This document shows, piece after piece, positions 60,846-64,000 of a stretch of 64,000 nucleotides of DNA. Source of the stretch: Marinobacter flavimaris (GTDB lineage Bacteria; Pseudomonadota; Gammaproteobacteria; Pseudomonadales; Oleiphilaceae); contig NZ_PSSW01000003.1 of assembly GCF_002933295.1 (NCBI RefSeq), forward strand, positions 248,001-312,000, read 5' to 3'. A program made the translations under genes and the position numbers. The notes beneath the pieces are model-generated. The model worked only from the letters and a program-made list of their open reading frames with translations, was not told where the DNA came from and did no database searches. Position 1 is the stretch's first letter. The number at the start of each line of letters is the position of its first letter.

Positions 60846-61570
60846 GACAGGTCTTTCTCGTCGTCTATCCGGTCCACGAGGTTGGTCACACCTGTCAGCC
60901 ACTCCTCCAGGCCGTCATAAAAGCGGTTCTGGGCATGGCCAGCCTGGATATCCAGGAAGCCCAGTATCAGTGAGCCGCCCAATCCCAGCAGAGAGGAGCT
61001 GAACGCGGTGCCCATACCCTCAAGCGGCGTAAGCAGGCCTTCCTGAAGCTCCGCAAACACCTTGCCGAAGTCTTCCTGGCTCATATCCAGTCCGGTGATG
61101 ACCTGGCCGACCGAGTTGATGGTGCCCAGCAGGCCCCAGAAAGTACCCAGCAGGCCGAGGAAGACCAGCAGGCTGATGAAATAGCGCGTGATTTCCCGCT
61201 GTTCGTCCATGCGGGAGTGGATACCATCGAGCACGGTTCGAAGGGAAAGGGTAGACAGTGTGAACCGGTCCTTGGTTGCGTCCTCGCCGAGCTGTCTTGC
61301 CAGCGGCTTCAGCAACTTGGGCTCCTGAACCACCGAAAGGCCGGCGTGTCCGGTTCTGAACTGGGCGATCCACTTCAGTTCCGGAAACAGCACGAACACC
61401 TGCCTGTAGGTGAGGGCGATGCCGATGATCAGAACCCCGAGAATCAGCAGATTGAAAACCCAGTTGGCCATAAAGGCGGAAATCAGGGGTTTGTGGATCA
61501 GGGCGCCGACGATGACGACCACGCCGAGGAACAGCGTCATCCAGAAAAGGGTGTGCTTGGGGTTGCTCAT
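60842..61570 (-). CDS. MotA/TolQ/ExbB-family proton-channel protein
   Basis: 242-residue membrane protein with helices at about 10-30, 38-58, 135-160 and 185-210. The characteristic third-helix segment is 'ISLLVFLGLLGTFWGLLGTINSVGQVITGL', followed by 'PLEGMGTAFSSSLLGLGGSLILGFLD', as in MotA/TolQ/ExbB and the ZorA family. It would form an ion-driven unit with the downstream OmpA-domain partner. The frame opens with TTG at 61603; the ATG at 61570 is more likely. No tolR, tolA or exbD gene and no Zorya-type zorC/D/E gene is adjacent. Confidence 0.85.
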   Translation of the reverse strand: MSNPKHTLFWMTLFLGVVVIVGALIHKPLISAFMANWVFNLLILGVLIIGIALTYRQVFVLFPELKWIAQFRTGHAGLSVVQEPKLLKPLARQLGEDATKDRFTLSTLSLRTVLDGIHSRMDEQREITRYFISLLVFLGLLGTFWGLLGTINSVGQVITGLDMSQEDFGKVFAELQEGLLTPLEGMGTAFSSSLLGLGGSLILGFLDIQAGHAQNRFYDGLEEWLTGVTNLVDRIDDEKDLS

Positions 61571-61665
61571 AGCGATGGCCAGCTTTTTTGAGATATTCCT
61601 CAAAACGTTAGCACAGATATGAGAAGCTGTTGGCGACAGTAACTGAACTTTAATCGGAGCGCGTC

Positions 61666-62112
61666 ATGGCTGATGAACTGCCCTTCCGTTTTCGCTTCCG
61701 GGTTCGCTATGGTGAATGCGATGCCCAGGGCGTGGTGTTCAACGCACGTTATGCGGATTTCGTTGATATTGCCGTCAACGAATACATTCGCACCCTGTTT
61801 GGCGATTATCAGCACCTGCTGGATCAGGACCTGGATATCCAGGTGGTGAGCCTGACGGTGAACTGGAAGGCCCCGGCGAAGTTTGACGATGTTCTGGAAG
61901 CCCGCATTCGCGCCGGGCGAATCGGAAACACTTCATTTACCCTGCATCTGGAGTTTTTCCGGTATGGGGATGACGGATTTATCGCCGATGCGGACGTCAC
62001 CTATGTGCTGATTCAGCCTTCGGTGATGGGCAAGGTGGCGATACCGGATCACATTCGTCAATTGCTGGAGCTGGGCGCTCCGGGCGAGTTGATCAGTCAC
62101 GCAGGGGAGTAG
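61666..62112 (+). CDS. YbgC/FadM-family acyl-CoA thioesterase
   Basis: 148-residue hot-dog-fold thioesterase. 'FRVRYGECDAQGVVFNARYADFVD' near residue 10 carries the catalytic Asp of the 4-hydroxybenzoyl-CoA thioesterase family (YxxTDxxGHVNNxxY; here YGECDAQGVVFNARY). 'VVSLTVNWKAPAKFDDVLEARIRAGRIGNTSFTLHLEF' follows. It would cleave short or medium acyl-CoA. It lies 95 bases from the divergent MotA-like gene. Confidence 0.9.
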   Translation: MADELPFRFRFRVRYGECDAQGVVFNARYADFVDIAVNEYIRTLFGDYQHLLDQDLDIQVVSLTVNWKAPAKFDDVLEARIRAGRIGNTSFTLHLEFFRYGDDGFIADADVTYVLIQPSVMGKVAIPDHIRQLLELGAPGELISHAGE

Positions 62113-62121
62113 GCTGAAAGC

Positions 62122-62153
62122 AAAAAAGAAGGCCAGATGAAATTCATCTGGCC
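62122..62153 (-). terminator. Rho-independent terminator of the DJ-1/PfpI gene
   Basis: GGCCAGATG (62131-62139) pairs with CATCTGGCC (62145-62153), a 9-bp stem that can extend to 11, and on the minus strand it is followed by TTCTTTTTTG. It lies 28 bases after the stop codon at 62182 of the minus-strand gene. Confidence 0.85.
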
Positions 62154-62181
62154 CTGGACTCATCCTGCAGTTACTGCCGGA

Positions 62182-62865
62182 TCAGGCCTCTTGAAGAGCC
62201 TGCACAACGGCCTTCGCTGCCCCCTCGGAAGAGGCCGGGTTTTGCCCGGTAATCAGCTTGCCGTCCACCACGATGTGCGGTGCCCAGTCGTCACCGCGGG
62301 TGTAGGTGGCGGTGTTTTCCTTCAGCATGTCTTCCAGCAGGAAAGGCACCACGCCGCTAAGGCCAACCGCTTCTTCCTCGCTGTTGGTGAAGCCTGTTAC
62401 TTCCCGGCCGCCAACGATGTTCTGGCCCGGTTTCACTTCCACGTTTTTGAACACGGCTGGTGCGTGGCAAACTGCACCGATCACCTTGTCTTGCTCGTAG
62501 GCTGTCTTGATAAGGGCAATGGACTTGTCGTCGTTAACCAGGTCCCAGAGCGGGCCGTGACCACCTGGATAGAAAATCGCGTCGTATTCGTTCATGTCCA
62601 CGTCGCTCAGCTTTTTAGTGCTGGCGAGGGATTCCTTGGCATGGGCATCCTGCTGGAACCGACGCGTTGTCTCGGTCAGCGCTTCCTCGGCCTCGCTGTT
62701 GGGATCGACTGGCGGTTGGCCACCCTTCGGTGACGCAATGGTGATGTCTGCGCCGGCATCCCGGAAAACGTAGTAAGGCGCGGTGAACTCTTCGAGCCAG
62801 AAGCCGGTCTTATGGCCGGTGTCGCCCATCTGGTCATGGGATGTAAGAACCATCAGAATCTTCAT
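62182..62865 (-). CDS. DJ-1/PfpI-family protein (Hsp31-like)
   Basis: 227-residue class-I glutamine-amidotransferase-like fold protein: 'KILMVLTSHDQMGDTGHKTGFWLEEFTAPYYVF' at the start, 'YDAIFYPGGHGPLWDLVND' near 90, and the nucleophile-elbow Cys in IGAVCHAPAVF (near 124). The layout fits the Hsp31/YhbO-like glyoxalase or chaperone group. The frame opens at 62949, but the ATG at 62865 starts the conserved strand and follows AAAAGGACGG. A terminator lies downstream at 62122. Confidence 0.88.
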   Translation of the reverse strand: MKILMVLTSHDQMGDTGHKTGFWLEEFTAPYYVFRDAGADITIASPKGGQPPVDPNSEAEEALTETTRRFQQDAHAKESLASTKKLSDVDMNEYDAIFYPGGHGPLWDLVNDDKSIALIKTAYEQDKVIGAVCHAPAVFKNVEVKPGQNIVGGREVTGFTNSEEEAVGLSGVVPFLLEDMLKENTATYTRGDDWAPHIVVDGKLITGQNPASSEGAAKAVVQALQEA

Positions 62866-63056
62866 GGTGTCCGTCCTTTTCATTGACGAATGAATGGCGC
62901 TTCTTGATTGCTGTGATAATGAAGTTGTGCCATCAGTGACTGAATTCAACCGTCAGTACGTAAATCCGACGATCCCGGATCTTGAACCGTCTATACTGGA
63001 GACAGATGGCCAGACCTCATAAGAATCTGAAAACCTCACAGGCAAGGATGACTGGA

Positions 63057-63809
63057 ATGCGAGTGTTCGCCACCGCTGTTCTTATGGCGTTAGTGTTTCC
63101 TGTTTCGGCCCAGCAGGGCACGGAAACCGTGGAAGCGCTGACCGTAACCGTGGGTGCCAATCATGCGCCCCCCTACCGGATTATCGAGGGTGGGGAGCCA
63201 ACGGGCCTATATGTGGATATCTTCCAGGAAATCGCTGATCGGTTGGGTTGGAAAGTGCATTATCGGGAGGCGCCTTTCCGGCGGGTCTTGAGGATGGTGC
63301 AGCAGGGTGAGGTGGATGTCATGCTGGGGCCCCTGGAGACCGCCGAACGGACCGAACTCATGGAGTTCGTGGCGCCGGCATTTCCTCCGGAACGGCGATT
63401 GTTTTTTTACCTTAACGCAGAAGATCGCATTGAGCGCTACGCCGATCTGTATGGACGAGCCATTGGTATTCTGGAAGGGGCGTCGTATTTCTCCCGGTTT
63501 GATACTGATGACAAACTTCTCAAGGAGCCTGCGCCCCGTTACGAAAACCTGATGCTGATGATGCAGAAAGGCCGGGTAGATGTCGTGATCGCCCCAGAGC
63601 TTGTCGGTTTGTACGCGGTCGAAAAGTTGGGGCTGGATGTTAAGGTTTCACCGTTCTTTGTGCCTGGAGAGCGCTCCTACATCGCTGTTGCGAAGAACTC
63701 GCCCGTGCTGAAGTATGCCGATGACATTCGGGCGGCGCTGAAACTGATTGAATTGGAAGGCATACACGAGGACCTGGTGTTGAAGTACATGGACCGATTT
63801 GCTGAATGA
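63057..63809 (+). CDS. Periplasmic solute-binding protein
   Basis: 250-residue protein with a signal peptide (MRVFATAVLMALVFPVSAQQ) and an SBP_bac_3-type fold: 'LTVTVGANHAPPYRIIEGGEPTGLYVDIFQEIADRLGW', 'RVLRMVQQGEVDVMLGPLETAERTELMEFV' and 'VDVVIAPELVGLYAV'. It resembles polar amino-acid binding proteins but no permease or ATPase is adjacent. Such orphans may feed another transporter or act as sensors. Frames open at 62982 and 63048; the ATG at 63057 starts the signal peptide, with AAGGA eight bases upstream. The stop overlaps the next start (ATGA). Confidence 0.85.
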   Translation: MRVFATAVLMALVFPVSAQQGTETVEALTVTVGANHAPPYRIIEGGEPTGLYVDIFQEIADRLGWKVHYREAPFRRVLRMVQQGEVDVMLGPLETAERTELMEFVAPAFPPERRLFFYLNAEDRIERYADLYGRAIGILEGASYFSRFDTDDKLLKEPAPRYENLMLMMQKGRVDVVIAPELVGLYAVEKLGLDVKVSPFFVPGERSYIAVAKNSPVLKYADDIRAALKLIELEGIHEDLVLKYMDRFAE

Positions 63810-64000
63810 TTCCCGAACAGTCTGACCTCTGGTTCCTACCCCTGGGTGGAACCGGTGAAATTGGTATGAACCTCAACCTCTATGGCCACGATGGTGCCTG
63901 GTTGATGGTGGATTGTGGTGTTACCTTTCCAAAGCCAGGTCGCATTGCTGCTGATGGCACGGTGCATCATCGTGGCGAGCCGCCGGTTCAAATGGCGGAT
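63806..64000 (+). CDS. Ribonuclease J-type beta-CASP nuclease (5' part, cut by window edge)
   Basis: The first 65 codons are visible with no stop before the window ends. The N-terminus 'LWFLPLGGTGEIGMNLNLYG' followed by 'WLMVDCGVTFPKP' matches the opening of the RNase J/beta-CASP metallo-beta-lactamase family (GGLGEIGKNM...DCG). The HxHxDH metal site lies beyond the edge. Start ATG overlaps the stop of the solute-binding protein by 4 bases, suggesting coupling of two apparently unrelated genes. RNase J is uncommon in gammaproteobacteria, which usually rely on RNase E. Confidence 0.75.
   Translation, partial: MIPEQSDLWFLPLGGTGEIGMNLNLYGHDGAWLMVDCGVTFPKPGRIAADGTVHHRGEPPVQMAD

Noticed and set aside
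59820..61570. Zorya-type anti-phage system (ZorA/ZorB) suggested by the MotA-like and OmpA-domain pair
   Set aside because: No zorC, zorD helicase/nuclease or zorE is adjacent; the neighbours are a formaldehyde dehydrogenase and a thioesterase. ZorA also has a long cytoplasmic tail that is missing here.
62982..63056. Longer N-terminus of the solute-binding protein and TATACT at 62992 as its promoter
   Set aside because: TATACT may be a -10, but no -35 is found at 16-18 bp. The longer N-terminus would bury the signal peptide, so it was not used.

Overview
The window is ordinary chromosomal DNA from a GC-rich, aerobic, motile gammaproteobacterium. The gene set (PomA/PomB sodium-type stators, RegB/RegA redox two-component system, an arginine deiminase operon, cryptochrome-DASH, a thermostable-hemolysin-family protein, many c-di-GMP enzymes) and the protein sequences look like Marinobacter or a close relative. 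That genus call is inference from memory of family members, not a search. I see no tRNA or rRNA genes, insertion sequences, prophage, CRISPR array or attachment sites. Coding density is very high: no stretch above 300 bases lacks a gene, and the longest gaps (about 220-260 bases) hold regulatory DNA described below.

Layout. 1-3.1 kb: end of a FecCD/BtuCD-type ABC importer, RidA, SseA sulfurtransferase. 3.2-6.5 kb: cytochrome b561 and a small periplasmic protein, divergent from an OmpR-type two-component system whose kinase has a His/Asp/Glu-rich sensor loop. 6.7-19.5 kb: a cell-envelope remodelling region built around a PmrA/PmrB-like system. One operon (15055 down to 10017) encodes GtrA, a GT2 enzyme, an ArnT/PMT-like transferase, PmrA and PmrB. 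A second (9923 down to 6728) encodes another GT2 enzyme, a VTT/DedA-like protein and another ArnT-like transferase. A third, divergent one (15274-19540) encodes a thermostable-hemolysin-family protein, an adenylate-forming ligase fused to a haem-oxygenase-like diiron domain, an SDR and a TPR protein. Four sequences matching the PmrA-box pattern YTTAAK-N5-YTTAAK sit in front of these three operons, three of them exactly 10 bp before a plausible -10 hexamer. This is the most interesting part of the window: a lipid-active enzyme cassette apparently tied to a polymyxin-type envelope stress regulator.

19.6-28.7 kb: a diguanylate cyclase, a persulfide-dioxygenase-like hydrolase with a SulP transporter and a CbiM-like membrane protein, a PAS-GGDEF-EAL protein, and RegB/RegA divergent from an OprC-type copper receptor. 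31.1-35.7 kb: arginine deiminase operon (YfcC-type transporter, arcA, arcB, arcC) with an FNR/ANR-like box at class II spacing. 35.8-40.1 kb: RND efflux pair. 40.1-41.8 kb: diguanylate cyclase and a potassium-channel-like protein. 41.9-50.4 kb: a five-gene export operon joining an RND pump, a MacB/LolCDE-type ABC exporter and an AttH-like lipocalin lipoprotein.

50.4-58.5 kb: amt with a sigma-54 promoter and two NtrC-like sites, pomAB, YkvA, a TIGR03643 protein, a DTW-domain tRNA enzyme, a carotenoid-isomerase-like flavoprotein, a DUF6231-like protein and cryptochrome-DASH. 58.7-64 kb: glutathione-dependent formaldehyde dehydrogenase, an orphan MotA/MotB-like pair, a YbgC-type thioesterase, a DJ-1/PfpI protein, a periplasmic solute-binding protein and the start of an RNase J-type beta-CASP nuclease cut by the window edge.
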